This document shows positions 1 through 12,928 of a stretch of DNA of 64,000 nt, in pieces. Both the position numbers and the translations under genes were made by a program. Below the pieces are notes generated by a model that was not told the DNA's origin, did not search any database, and worked only from the letters and a program-made list of their open reading frames with translations. Position 1 is the stretch's first letter. Each line of letters begins with the position of its first letter. The stretch is from Umbelopsis ramanniana AG (lineage: Eukaryota; Mucoromycota; Umbelopsidomycetes; Umbelopsidales; Umbelopsidaceae), in the NCBI RefSeq assembly GCF_025399195.1, contig NW_026252089.1, positions 310,001 through 374,000 on the forward strand, written 5' to 3'.

Positions 1-21
1 GATGACTGAACTGTATTAAAG

Positions 22-1111
22 AAACTTTATGAGGTTCACACTGTGCTTTGTGATCAGCATGAATGTATCTTACAGTCCATCAAATCCACTCATTCGACAC
101 TCAACACCTTGATCCGTGAGAGTCGAAATTTTACAACCATCATGCAAGATCTGGCATCTTCCTATTTGGCAACACTTGATGCATTCAATACGCTGGACGT
201 ATCCTGCATTGCGGAATTTGAAGAAAGACTGATGGTAATGTCATTTCCTGACTGGGTACCCCGTTTCTTTGATCACGAGTCTTTGGCGCTAAACCCCCAC
301 CTACCTCCGACTTTGGACCATGCCTCTCACGTTAGACGATACAGCTTGGAAAGAAACTCGGAGCAAAAACAACCACGTTGTTGCAAGACGTTTTGAGGAT
401 TGAGCAAAGCATCTGGAATTATCAGAAAACTTGCATGGATATGCTTACATCGATTTCTGTGAACGATGACGCCATGAAGAGATGGATCTTGTACCTAGAA
501 ATTCAAGCACAGCAGCAGTACGAAGAACAATTTAGACACTTAAAGGTAAGACGACGGTGCGAAAAGAGGTTGCATGTGAGCTTTCCTTTGTTGATGTGTA
601 CTCACTGCCTTTTTTTTTTTTTGCAACAATTTCAAATTAGGCATTGTTTTCAAGCTGCTCGCCGTCGTTAGCTGATTTCACTTGTGCAATCTGTTTGTCT
701 ATTTATCACGACCCGACCAAGCTTCCAAGTTGTTCTCACAACTTTTGCAGGTCTTGCTTGGACCAGTGCCCTCCGCTAAGAAAGACGTGGGCCCCCGATC
801 AACCCCGAGCATGTCCACTGTGCCGCACCCCATTTTTACTATCACAGTGCTGTGACGACACTGAAGTTGCCAAGGCACTGAAAGCGTTCTTTCCCAAGCA
901 ACTGAAAAAAAAGCAAAAGGAATATAGCAAAGAGCGTGTGCGTGAACGATGGCAGCGGTTTTTGCGTGGAACCGTGTATACATCGTCTGGCGACACTCTA
1001 TATACCATCACCGGCTCTGTCATCATCGCATGGCATGAAAATCCTGAAAGTGTAGACAGTGACCAAAGGGCTAGAGCTGAAATTATGAGCTTTGTGGCCT
1101 GGCCATTCTAG
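22..1111 (+). CDS. SPX-RING type E3 ubiquitin ligase, 3' part (5' exons lie outside the window)
   Basis: Three exons are visible: 22-255, 336-545 and 641-1111, joined in frame by introns GTACCC...GTTAG (80 nt) and GTAAGA...ATTAG (95 nt). The exon at 22 is preceded by an in-frame stop and an AG, so it is an internal exon. The N-terminal part is helical and resembles the end of an SPX domain; the segment LGAKTTTLLQDVLRIEQSIW is like the linker of fungal SPX-RING proteins. A C3HC4 RING follows (CAICLSIY, CSHNFCRSC, ACPLCR), starting just after exon 3 begins. The family senses inositol pyrophosphates/phosphate through SPX and ubiquitylates targets through the RING; that role is family knowledge. 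The RING call is firm. The SPX assignment is less so, because the N-terminal SPX core is missing. Confidence 0.75.
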
Positions 1112-2701
1112 TGGTGCATTTTTAGCGTGTAAAATTTTGTAGCAACATCTCTCATATTAATGATAAAAAGAAAAAGTGTTCCCGGCAGATTTTGTTTCCA
1201 GCGGGTCTTATCGGTGAATCGTACCACTGTGCAAAGCACGTGTACCACATCCATTTTGGTTGAATTGGAAAACAGATGGCACGGACAGACAAAGCCACTG
1301 TAGAAAAATTAAACAATCGACGAAATGGCATTTGCACTGTGAATGACCTTGTGGCTGAAATTCAATGTTGATTTCCAAAACAAAGGTACAAAATGGTTAC
1401 TGAGACTTGTAGGTGTACAGGTGTGTAGCCGCTAGCTTGACATGAACAATGGAAAGTAGTCTCCGTCAACGCCTCCATGTCTGACGTTGAATAGTCGCGA
1501 CAGTCTGGCCCACAGCTGAATCAAGCATCCAATTTTCCTTTCAGAGAAGCGGTCTTATGAAAGGAAAGCCTTTGTCTGGTGTGGAATTGGTTTTTGGCAA
1601 TATGGCGACTACCAAGCGGTTGGCACTTTCTACTGCAGCACCTACAATAGGCAAGTGCACGCCATAATCGGCTTGCCCGAAAGAAACCCCGAACAGCTCT
1701 GGGCAGTAGTGTGCAGGAATCCGTTCCACACGAGAAAAAATGTTCTTTGCTTCCAGACCACTGACAAAGTAAGGGGAAGTCATGCTTATATTTCAATTAA
1801 GTCAATTGCTGTAGGGAACAAATTGAACCTTCAGCAGAATCCAACAGCATGTTCTTCAAGAGCGGTTTCATCTATGCAGGCGGTTCAGGAGCAATGATTT
1901 GAATTAACGAAAGTACTATTTAAAGATTGTACAATGCGCTGGGAGCTAGCATTTAGTGGACATCTCTTTCCATTGCACGTTTTCGCAAAATGATACGATG
2001 CTTAGTAACATAAGTTAGTTTGTAATCTCAGCATCGCTTAACTCTAAATGTTTCTTGCGGAAATGCAAAGTTCAAACAAGGGGGATGAATTCTGCCATTC
2101 AAGGGTGGACGACCCCGTAACTGAAACTCAACGTTCAACTGTAAAAGAAAGATGCGAAGTGAAGCATTGGCAGAAAAGCTGGGGGCATTAGTGTAGTACA
2201 CTGTTCAGTCAGGCCACTTTAACAACGAGATTGGGATGTGACACCCTAAACACAGTGTTGCATTCGCTTGTGATGCACGCACTCAGCATTCCCTTTTGCA
2301 GTACGCTCGCCTTCTACCGAATGCTTCTCCGTGCGCCAATTCTTTTTTCCACGCTTTGGGTGTGGGTTGACCTTGAGACACATGAGGATTACATTAGTTT
2401 CAGTACGCCTATTTTATTTTCTCATTTGCCTTCATTCCAATTGGAATGCAGAAGTAAACCCTTCCCATTAGCGCCGCCATAGTAATCACCCTCTTTCCCT
2501 TCTCTTTCGTCTTGACCATGTTGCAAACTCATAGGAATGGTCTTGTGGCACTGCGCAAACTGAGGAATAAACTTTGGGCTGAGCGGCCTCTTGCCATTTA
2601 TGGATGACCGTCGGCATCAGCCACTAGAAGACATGGTATGTCCCATTCGACCGAGAGAACTTTGCCATTTTAAAGCCAGAGGCTGAGCCTTACCCACATA
2701 C
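1112..2701. other. Intergenic, no supported gene
   Basis: About 1.6 kb. Short open frames occur on both strands (for example around 1521-1897) but none has a recognisable domain, a convincing start or paired splice sites. The right end is the promoter of the heme dioxygenase gene. Confidence 0.6.
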
Positions 2702-2707
2702 TATAAA
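2702..2707 (+). promoter_or_regulatory. TATA box of the heme dioxygenase gene
   Basis: TATAAA lies about 65 bp before the ATG at 2773, a spacing usual for a fungal TATA promoter with a short leader. It supports 2773 as the true start despite the frame problem downstream. Confidence 0.55.
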
Positions 2708-2772
2708 GGCGCCCTGACTTGCGTTGATCACCAAATCCTGACTTTGTTCGCAACCTCCCAACTCTCGACACT

Positions 2773-5290
2773 ATGGTAAGTCACTCCTTGCCGTTCCGCC
2801 GAATTGCCGTGTTCAAGTCACTAATATAGAACTACATTGGAAAAAAAGACATCTGTTGAGCAAAGAAAAAGCAATCTTGTATCTAGCGACGGTGAAAAAG
2901 CTCTTTTCACAAACGCTTTGAAAACAGCAGAAACCTTTGATAGCAACAGCACTACCAAGGAATCAAAGGCTTCAAAGACCTCACTGAACAAATTTTTGGG
3001 CAAAATTCAAAATTTCATGGGTGTGACACCAAAGACGAATGCTGTTATCAAGGAATCACTTGGTCTCACATACAAGCAGAAGGAAATCCTTGTCTCGGCC
3101 ATGGTCAAAAGGTATGTAGATAGGTATAGAGACGGCTATCTACGTGGAGATGGTATTAATCTTCAGTCATCTTCTTTAGATACGCTGACCGAAACGAGCC
3201 TACCGATGACCGCGAGAACTTGTTTGAAAAGATCATTGAAACGCTGTCAGAGTTGAAACCAGGCAACCAGGACCTGATTGACTTTATCACCAAGCCACTT
3301 GTTTTGGAGTTCTATGTAAATGTGGTTTTTTTACACTGCAATGAATGGGTAATCACGGATACTGATATCATTTTGGTTAGGCCGATATCCCAAAGCCATA
3401 TAGAAGTTATGTTGGTCAAAACTATCGATCAGCAGATGGAAGCGGAAATAGTGTTGTGCTACCTGACACAGTAAGTTGGTAGCTCTCTCCTATGGAATTT
3501 GAGAATGACACCTGCTTACATCCTTACTTGTTTTAAGGGGAAATCTGGTAGCAACTATGCGCGCACGGTGACTTCATTCGCTCACACCAGCGAGAAGCTA
3601 CCCGACCCCAATTTGGTTTTTGACAAGCTCTTCAAGAGACCTGCAGGCTACTTTGACCCCCATCCTGCTAGCATCAATATGTTGCTGTTTTGTGTGGCCA
3701 TTCTCATCACACACGATTTGTTCAAATCCGATCCTAAGAACCCCGCAAGGAACCTAACGACTAGCTATCTTGATCTGTAAGTTTACAAAGTAATGGATTG
3801 CAATTCATTGGAGATGTTCAACTCATTGGTATTGAATAGGTCGCCACTCTATGGTAATAATGAGCAAGAACAAAAGTCGATCAGAACTATGAGCAAAGGT
3901 CTCCTGAAAGCCGATCAGTGGGTTGACAAACGTCTTGTATTCCAACCTGCAGGTAATCATCACATGTCATTTAGGATACTGTCTAGCTTCGTTGTTCGCT
4001 GACAATATTGATTCACAGGTGTTGGTGCTTTGCTTGTGGTATTCTCCCGTAATCACAACTTTATTGCAAAGAAACTGTTAGAGTTGAATGAAAATGGGCG
4101 ATTTACAGTCGGACCAGGTCTGTTGAACGAGGAACAACAAGATGAAGCATTATTTCAAACTGCACGTTTGATCAATGGTGGATGGTAAGTAGGCAATACA
4201 TAGCAATTGGGGTATAGCGTCAAGTACTTAATAGGTTCCCTTGTGACAGTTATCTGAATATTATCCGCCGTGACTATATTCGTGTCATCCTTGGTGCGGA
4301 TGCAGGCTCCACTTTCAACTTTGATCCATTTGTCGATGTTGAAGAACCACTCTACGGAAATGCTGTGTCCATCGAGTTCAATTTCGTTTACAGATGGCAT
4401 GCCGCCATTGGCCAAGTGGATTCGGACTGGTTAACCGAAGTCATGGCACTTTACGACAAGGCATCTGCTGAGTCGCGCAAAACAGGAAATCCTGTGGATA
4501 TGAACAAAGTTGGCCAGGAATTCAACGAACTGTTCATTCATGCTACTCCTGAAGAGTTGTCCCTAGGAAACCCTATTGCTGGTCTCCATAGAGCTTCTAC
4601 CGGTGACTTCTCAGAGGATGGCCTGTCCCAGATCCTGCATACGAAATACGAACAGGTTGCTTCTAGAATTGGGTAAGTAAAAGTATCAATGCTAAAGTAG
4701 TCGATAAGGTTTCTCTAACCAAACCACATCCACAGTAACGGATTGAATATTCCTGCATCTTTAAAACATATTGAAGTGGCAGGTATTATGCAAGGCCGTA
4801 AGCTTCAATGCTGTACCTTCAATGAGTTCAGAACCAAACTTCAGTTGAAGAAATTGGAAACTTTTGAAGATTTCAGCGACCTTCCAGAAGTGCAAGCTGG
4901 TCTTAAGGAGCTCTATGGAACCCCAGACGCCGTAGAACTCTATCCGGGTTTGACTGTTGAAAAGATGAAGCCTGCCGGTATGCACATGCCTTACACTATG
5001 GGCCGTGCCATTCTGAGTGACGCTGTCAACCTCTTGCGAAACGGTAAGTTTCAGCATTGCTAAAGACTTTTACTATATCTTGACTAATCATGTTATACTC
5101 TCAATTCACAGATCGATTCTTCGTCACTGAGAATACCCCTGCTAATCTGACCAATTGGGGTTACGACTATACACAAGGCGATCCTAACAAATCCCAGCGC
5201 GTGTCCCCAGAGCTGTTCAGAAACATTCTTCCAAATGCCTTCAGTGAGAAAGAACTGGATAACTTATTCACCGCACCTCGCAAACCATAA
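2773..5290 (+). CDS. Fatty-acid heme dioxygenase (Ppo / linoleate diol synthase-like, animal heme peroxidase fold), no P450 domain
   Basis: Ten exons: 2773-2775 (ATG only), 2830-3111, 3180-3315, 3381-3470, 3538-3776, 3840-3952, 4019-4184, 4235-4672, 4736-5043, 5112-5290. The product of about 650 aa matches the N-terminal dioxygenase half of Ppo/LDS enzymes. Distal heme histidine is in ITHDLF (about residue 227), the conserved loop is DLSPLYGNNEQEQ, and the tyrosyl-radical Tyr plus proximal His are in FNFVYRWHAAI (about 394-397). The family oxygenates linoleic/oleic acid to hydroperoxides that act as oxylipin signals. The protein stops after the dioxygenase domain, so no hydroperoxide-isomerising P450 is present. 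Exon 2 reaches the family frame only if the run of seven A at 2841-2847 is read as six; with that single change all exons sum to 651 codons. Either an assembly error or a real inactivating frameshift. Confidence 0.88.
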
Positions 5291-5586
5291 TTATGATACC
5301 ACGTATATACAACTTTAATTCTACACCTCATCTAAGCTACTTGACCCATTTTAAACGCATTAAAAAAAAGCGAAAACCGTGAAATAAATCCATACGTAAC
5401 ATTTCCTTAGGAATAACAAACCTCCCCCAGCGTCCGTCTGTCTATACTGGTGATTGAACTTGTCTCAAGCTATACTGTTCAATTTTTTTTTAATTACTTC
5501 TCTTGATAATTACAGGCTTCTTATACAGTGTGATTATTGGTAAAGAATTATCGGAATTTAGGGCATCAAGCAGCTCCAAGCAAAGC

Positions 5587-7348
5587 TTAATATGCGTTAT
5601 CATCGTTGCGCCTGGTGGTGTTGCCTGATGGATCGGCATGCAGGCCGGGATTTTGCCGAATGGCTACATCCAAATCGTCGGATAACCGCTCCCAAAGGCG
5701 AGTGACATCGTCCGCTGAAGCCGATCGACGGCGTTGATAAGTCGCCATGGGTGAATCAATATGAGACTCTTCTGGGGGTTGAACAAGTGACAGATCCCTT
5801 TTACAGAGTGGGCAGGAGGCACTTCGTTTCGTCAGCCACGGATCTAAACATTTATACAAAAGTACGATTAAGTTTCGACGTTTGTTATTGTGGCTCATGC
5901 AAATAAACCGGTAAATTACCTATGCAGTCACGGTGATATTCATGCCCGCACGGCAAACGGCGTAGAACATCGCCTTCACTGTACCCATCTAAGCATATAA
6001 CACAGTCCACCCTCTTGTCGGCGTCAACATCTTCACTTGAGAATACGCTAATATCCTTGTCGTTATATAGCACTTCATCGCATACTGATTTTGCTCTTGG
6101 TTTTTCGTAATAAGAACTATCATCGATTACCATGATCTCTCGCAAATCCGTTAAAGATATTGCGCTACGACCAATAGGTTCAGAATAGATATTATCTTTT
6201 GAAGACTGATCGCGGCTCACTGTTCTAGTCGGGAAAATATCCAAGAGAAACGGTTCCAGCACTTGTCTGTAGCTTGTCACCGCCTGATTACGATCACTCA
6301 TTGGTATGGTAGCTTGCTCTTCCATCTGTACACTCCTTCTTCGTCTGCTTCGCCATATATGAAAATGTAGGGCAACTGTACAGGTGAAATATGGCACGTT
6401 AGAAAGATCAAAAGTGTACAAATGCCAGCGAAAAACTTTGTTTCTTACCAGATGTTAAAATCGACAAAATTAGTACACCGCCAACAACGACCAGCGCATA
6501 CTGCCAACTTGACGCTCCAGAAGTAGTTCCTGAATACATAGTCACTCTTGTCAGATGTAGATTGGGACGATTATCTGTGCTATTACCACTGTTGCGCGTA
6601 TTGTCAAGATTAAATTGCGTGATGTTTTTTAGCCTTTCGTATAACTCGAGGCCAACGTTCAGATCAACATAAAACGCTGTTATATTGATTGTATCTGGAG
6701 CAATAGACTAATGATGCAGAAGGTTATTGAATATCCATGGTTGTCTCAAAGCTTTAGAATAGCACTATACCATTCCATAGGTGGCTAATGGATCATCAGC
6801 AAAGGAAACATTGTCATAAACAATAGCTGCTATTGCTCCATCCATCTGAGCGTAAAGTAGTTTTTGGTTAAAGAAGCACTGTCCTCGCCTGATTAAAGCT
6901 ATTTTTGGCATGCTGTCTAAGCTGCTAGGCGGTGGTAAGGCGTCAGAAGCATTTGCTGAGCAAGCTAATCCTAGATCGTATAAGATTCCCTATGTATATT
7001 CATTAGTTAACAGAAATAAGGTGTTAATGGCTATTTGGCTGCTGTCCAATATTTACCGTTAAACCTTCGTCCGGAGTGGATGGTGTATTGGGCGTTTCCA
7101 TTATATTGTCTTTGAAAGACCATTCCCCATAGACAGATGCTTGATCGCTATCAATGTCGACGGCATTATTGGAAAGTACAATGATATCTAAAGAATTTGC
7201 TTGAAGTCAGTATGCTCTTGAGTTGATTGCATTTTTTCCATTGCTATTTGCACAAACCTTGATCTAATCTGGGACTATCACTGACTACTGTACTGACTAA
7301 CAGTAACAACACAAGTTGACCAAGAATTAGGGCAAGAAAACTTTGCAT
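5587..7348 (-). CDS. Secretory-pathway RING-H2 E3 ligase with PA domain (PA-TM-RING, Goliath/RNF13 type)
   Basis: Six exons on the minus strand: 7348-7258, 7187-7057, 6989-6771, 6707-6449, 6375-5920, 5843-5587, totalling 470 aa. Order: signal peptide MQSFLALILGQLVLLLLVST, a PA domain in the lumenal part (segments PKIALIRRGQCFFNQK and DGAIAAIVYDN), N-glycosylation-type sites, one membrane helix WQYALVVVGGVLILSIL, a basic stop-transfer HIWRSRRRR, then a RING-H2 finger near the C terminus (CVICLDGYSEGD, LPCGHEYHRDC, CPLCKRDL). An intron splits the RING after the DCI motif. The family sits in endosomal, vacuolar or Golgi membranes and ubiquitylates membrane cargo. All introns are GT-AG, 63-76 nt. 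Substrate is unknown. Confidence 0.9.
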
Positions 7349-7870
7349 GATTGCTGCGTATAGCCATAAAGTTTTAGTTGTAGATAAACAAACAAGACAA
7401 ACGAGGATGTTGGAAACAATGAGATGAAAACAGTGGTTCTCAAACATCCCGCGTATATATTTTAGGGAAAAAACAACTCTATTCCTTTGTCAACAATAGT
7501 TTAATATTTTCACCTCGGCTTGACATGCCTAGCGATTTATGTCTCGGGATCATAAATTATTTTTCTCTCCTTACCATCTCGGAAGATGTCTTTAAATCTA
7601 CTAGAAGATACCATGCCGTGAATATGTTCATCCTTATGTTGTCATATAGTTCGTTGTTCGTAATTTGAACTTCGCATGTCTCCGTGTATATATACTTTAA
7701 GCGGGTATGACAGCAGGTATAACATTCAACCTCCTCTGGTTCATATGCTGTTAACTGAAATGAGCACCTTTAGCTTGAATGCTTCACAAATGCTGAAAGA
7801 GATATCCGTATTGCTCTTGAGGAAAATACTGGACGGCGGTATTATCTACATCTGTTTGTAGCCGTCCATA
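7349..7870. other. Intergenic, no gene seen
   Basis: About 0.5 kb between the head of the RING-H2 gene and the 3' end of the J-protein gene. A TATA-like stretch near 7453-7461, read on the minus strand, could serve the RING-H2 gene. Short open frames lack family support. Confidence 0.5.
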
Positions 7871-8569
7871 TCAATAAGTTTTGCGCAAGGTCGCATCAAC
7901 AGGCTTGTTTTCCGGTTTCTCATTTAGTTCTCTTGCTCGATTTGTTAGATACATGATTCCGACAATAATCCCTCCCATTCTCCAAAATCTAGACCACATT
8001 GTGCTGTCCGGATGCACTTTTTCATCTTCGTTATCTCGCTGTTGCCGTCTAGCTAGCCTCTCGCGTCGCCGTTTTTCTTCAGCTTCGTAGTGACGAGCAT
8101 GCCACTCATTGTAATTGAAATTTTCTGACTTGGTCGATTTAAATCCTTCCGCTTGCGCTTGTGCACTGGAAGATCCGGTATTTCTGGGAGCTCTTGGTTT
8201 GAAGTTCCAAGATGCAGCTGGACTCGTGCGCCGAATTCCTGGACTACTTGGAGAAGACGACATTTGGTCATTCTCCATATCGTACTGCCGCCGGTTACTT
8301 GCAGATCCCAATACCGCATATGCTTCATTGACCTCTAGAAATTTCTTATGTGCATCTTTGTTGCCGGGATTGAGATCTGGATGGTATAGTTTGGATAGCC
8401 GGTAGTACTGGGATTTGATCGTTTTTTGATCGGCGTTTTCACGCACTTGAAGAACATCGTAATGGCGCTGTTTTCGGTGACGAGCTAGATGAGAATGGCT
8501 AGTTGAGAATTGACGGACATAACATTGGATTGGTTTTATGTTGCGTCTTATTGTAGTCGAAAATTGCAT
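7871..8569 (-). CDS. Mitochondrial J-domain protein with C-terminal membrane helix
   Basis: Single exon, 232 aa. The ATG at 8569 is chosen; an upstream TTG is ignored. The N terminus is basic and rich in Ser/Thr/Gln (MQFSTTIRRNIKPIQ), consistent with a mitochondrial presequence. The J domain spans about residues 38-95, with HYDVLQVRENADQKTIKSQY, the HPD motif in LYHPDLNPGNKD, and NEAYAVLGSASNRRQYD. A low-complexity Ser/Pro linker follows, then a charged region, then one hydrophobic segment MGGIIVGIMYLTNRA near the C terminus. J proteins stimulate Hsp70 ATPase; this architecture resembles DNAJC30-like or inner-membrane J proteins. The specific partner is inference. Confidence 0.85.
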   Translation of the reverse strand: MQFSTTIRRNIKPIQCYVRQFSTSHSHLARHRKQRHYDVLQVRENADQKTIKSQYYRLSKLYHPDLNPGNKDAHKKFLEVNEAYAVLGSASNRRQYDMENDQMSSSPSSPGIRRTSPAASWNFKPRAPRNTGSSSAQAQAEGFKSTKSENFNYNEWHARHYEAEEKRRRERLARRQQRDNEDEKVHPDSTMWSRFWRMGGIIVGIMYLTNRARELNEKPENKPVDATLRKTY

Positions 8570-9885
8570 AGATCGCAAATGACATAGTTATGCGCTATCT
8601 GCATAGTGGCGACCTCATATGTACGGCCGTCGGAGTCAGAAACTTTGCGACTCGCTAATGCACCTTCCTCATTTCTCGAGGCTACCATTTCGTGCTTTAA
8701 CAACCTGTAGTCCTCATGATAAGTCTTTTAAGTGATCAATTAGTAGCATCAAAGCTATTTTTCTTCTTTAATAATAATATAAATCCTATAATTATTCCTA
8801 CAATGACATAAATTATAGCTGGGTGCCATCATGAGCTATGATTAGCAATGTTTTTTTGTTCTTCGGCAATCTGGAGACTGTGTGCGTCAGAACTTTTCAT
8901 AAAGTCGAAGCTCGACTGATGCCAGTATCCATAGCTTAAATAATCGAAATGTCAAAAAGAGGTATGGTAATTCTATGCTTAGAATTTGGTAGTCTGACCA
9001 GTGTCATTAGCGGCTGATACGATGGTGTCAATACTTTGGTAACACACTCAAGGACGTTTATTTATGCACCATCAATCATATTAACAAGAATGTATCGGAA
9101 TCGTACCCCCTAGTTGGAGACAGCAATTTTACTTATCGATCAGTCAATTATGACCACAATCGCAACGTTAATCAAATATCTATCTACTCATTAAGCAAAA
9201 GTTAAAGATGTTAACGTGAAAAGTTGAGTAACCGGTGGTATGGACTGCAAGCTCCCTATGTTGGTTCATGTCCGTTAACAGTGAGACCATGTGTGATGTC
9301 TAAAAAGAACTTGCAGATGAATGTGTTTGTTTGTATATATTGCTGTTTACATAAACTATAATGATTGACTTGCCTGACTGTCCAGGATGCCAAGATGCAA
9401 ATTAAAAACGATGATGACTGGTAAAAGTTGCCAGTCGCTAGGAAAAAAGTAAACTCCACCATTGAATGTGTGAACTTATGCATTGTTTGGTTCCAGCAAT
9501 GGCAAAGCACGACATATATTTCAATTTAATGAAGTGGTTTGCAAATTTCATTTCAGCAGGTTTCGAGTTCGAAGGTAAGCAAGGAAAACTTGTTGTGAGG
9601 CTGCCGTCTTCTTCACTTAGCGCAAACTATTAGTGTTGATGAGTTTCGTCTTAAAAATGGCAATATAGCGTTCAACAACCACATAACGACAGACGATTAT
9701 GCAATTGTTTGCTTCGAAAGAAACGTACAATTTAATTTTGAAACCAAAACTTTCAAGTGATCGTGGTGTAGGGTGGAGCAAAAAAAAAAATTCCCTGGAA
9801 TACGCTCGCAATATGCAATAGCCCTTAGAAGTTAGGCTGACTATTCGATCAAAGAGCCTCTGACTTGTCCGATTTACCATTGCCA
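8570..9885. other. Intergenic, no supported gene
   Basis: About 1.3 kb of AT-leaning sequence. Open frames at 9256-9510 and 9617-9895 (minus) have no domain or coherent splice sites. Confidence 0.55.
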
Positions 9886-11058
9886 ATGACATCAAGAATA
9901 AGATTGATCACATTTGACGCCTATAACACAGTCTTCAAGCCGAGAGGCGGCATCTCTGCGCAATATGTAAGACTTTGTTCCTTGCATAGATTTACACCGA
10001 GTGAAAGGGCTTACCATTGGCATGATGTTATGTAAATAGGAAATGGAGGCTAGAAAATTCGGCATCAACGTGTCCAAGGAAGCTATTAACAAGAGCTTTC
10101 GACCTGCACTAAAAGCGCAAGTTTCAAAGTATCCTCTCTACGGATTAAGTCAAGGCTTGAACCCCAAAATATGGTGGCAAGACGCAAGTACTAAGACAAC
10201 GTTTGGGCATGTTAAACAGACAGCTGAACTAGTTTCCATTCATCATTCTAGGTGGTGCGATCGACATTTATTGGAGCTGGTGCGTCTGAGAAAGGCAAGT
10301 AAAGGCAATTATAGAAGCGTTTTATCTTGGATCAAATGTGCTAATGTCACAATTAGATCTTGATGAGAAATTCCTGGCGCTGTACGAAACTATATGGACC
10401 AGGTTTACATGTGCTGATGGATATGAAGTATTTTCGGATGTATTCGACACTCTTAAAGAGTTGAAATCGAGAAAGATTACATTGGGCGTGATCAGCAATT
10501 CAGACGAGCGAGTTGGTAAGAGAGGACAGAATAACTTCGGCTGTCTAGTATCTGTTCAGATCACTAAAGCGTACTTACAGCGCAAGTTCTGGAAAGCCTC
10601 AAGTTGGATTCATATTTTGACTTTGTGCTCACAAGCTCAATGGCCAGATGTGAGAAACCTGCTCGGCAGATATTTGATCAAGCCTTACGACTAGGTAGTA
10701 AATCGTCATCGCCTATACAAGCATCACAAGCGCTCCATATCGGTGATGATTTGAAGAGGTATTTAGATCGTTCCTTTCTGTTCTTTAGAAATGTTTTAGT
10801 GGATAACCTTACATACTTATATGAAGCGACTATTTCGGCGCTCGGGATGCTGGCTGGCATTCGCTGTTATTACGACGAGGTTAGTTAACAGTGCGCATGA
10901 CTTATAACATTGCCTTTCATATGCATTAATTCGATTATTTAGATAAGCTCTCATACGAGGAACCCCTGACCAATCTTCCGAGTGATTCTGAAAACTTGCC
11001 AGTTGAAATAACATACATGAAAGAGCTTCTAGGCTACATCAAACCGCCAAATGTATAG
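9886..11058 (+). CDS. HAD-superfamily hydrolase, HDHD3/YMR130W (REG-2-like) type
   Basis: Seven exons: 9886-9966, 10040-10183, 10252-10294, 10357-10515, 10581-10758, 10827-10879, 10943-11058; total exactly 258 codons. Motif I is ITFDAYNTVF, so the second Asp of the usual DxD is Tyr, as in the yeast YMR130W-like group. WWQD-VVRSTFIGAGA spans a splice junction and matches the family cap. Motif II is GVISNSDERV, motif III Lys is in MARCEKPARQIF, motif IV is HIGDDLKSDYFGARDAGW. Introns 2 and 3 begin with GCAAGT instead of GT: no GT donor keeps the family frame except one that would need a 41-nt intron and an insertion. Loss of the general acid/base Asp argues against ordinary phosphatase activity. 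Substrate unknown. Confidence 0.87.
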
Positions 11059-11288
11059 CTCTTAGATACCGGTCGAATTACAGCTTATAAGAATTTTCCC
11101 ACAGCATCTTCCTTACCAGGTCGATTCGCTTTTTCTTCAACGTAGCTACTGTTTCATAGAAAAGTAACACGACTCATTCCAAATTTTGAACAGCCTGTGC
11201 GCTCAAAGCAAAGACAGTCACGTTCCAAATGAACTGACAGTACAGCTGACGTTATTGCCAGATACGAGTTTTGACTTTACTTTCCTAA

Positions 11289-12345
<1,057 letters not shown>

Positions 12346-12487
12346 CTGACACTATTTTATATGATTTGATCTTGAAGATCGTTCGATCAGTCGTATTATT
12401 CAATACCTTACAGTAATAAATATATATGTTTCCACACACCTTGCACATGGTCAGAAAGCTGCTCCAAAACTATGAAGTGAGGTGCGG

Positions 12488-12928
12488 TTAGATCAAGCTG
12501 AGATCTCTGAGCACACTAGATCGACGTCGGCTGGTCTGCTTGTGGACCGTATGACCGAACGCTATACCAGCATCCCTTTCACAAGTGTTTGTATCCTTTG
12601 GGCTGGTAACAGGCTTAATGCTGCTGTCGTCTTCGCTCGTTGTTTTTGAAGCGAATGGGTTTCCGTTCGGCGAACTATCATCCTCCATCTGTGAACCGCT
12701 AGTTCCATGAGCAGTTGAATATAACTCTGGATTTCGGCGAGACTCTGGAGATCGATTCCAAGGATCCTGACCAAAGGTCGGCTCGGGCTGCGACCAAGGA
12801 GCTACAAAAGTTGCGTTTCCGCAACGGTTAATTCTACAATTTCTGGACCATTGAGTCGTTGTTGAGTTTGAAAACTAATCAAACATACCTTGGCTCTCAT
12901 TTTTACTTGATGCACGGCTAGAGTTCAT
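12488..12928 (-). CDS. Small Ser-rich hypothetical protein
   Basis: Two exons on the minus strand: 12928-12889 and 12801-12488, joined by a GTATGT...TTGTAG intron of 87 nt; 117 aa. Not recognised. The sequence is hydrophilic, acidic in the middle (EDDSS blocks) with two Trp motifs, APWSQPEPTFG and DPWNRSPESRR, and ends in a basic Ser cluster SRRRSSVLRDLSLI that would suit a basophilic kinase. No membrane segment or signal peptide. The gene could be a conserved short regulator, but no family can be named. Confidence 0.55.

Noticed and set aside
43-396. Apparent double frameshift in the SPX-RING gene between 255 and 345
   Set aside because: An 80-nt GTACCC...GTTAG intron (256-335) joins the frames cleanly, so no frameshift is needed.
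1521-1897. Overlapping open frames on both strands in the first intergenic region
   Set aside because: No recognisable domain, no proper ATG for most, no splice pairs; treated as chance.
10211-10251. GT-AG alternative for the second HAD intron
   Set aside because: It is in frame but would be only 41 nt and inserts residues absent from the conserved WWxDVV segment; the GC donor fits better.
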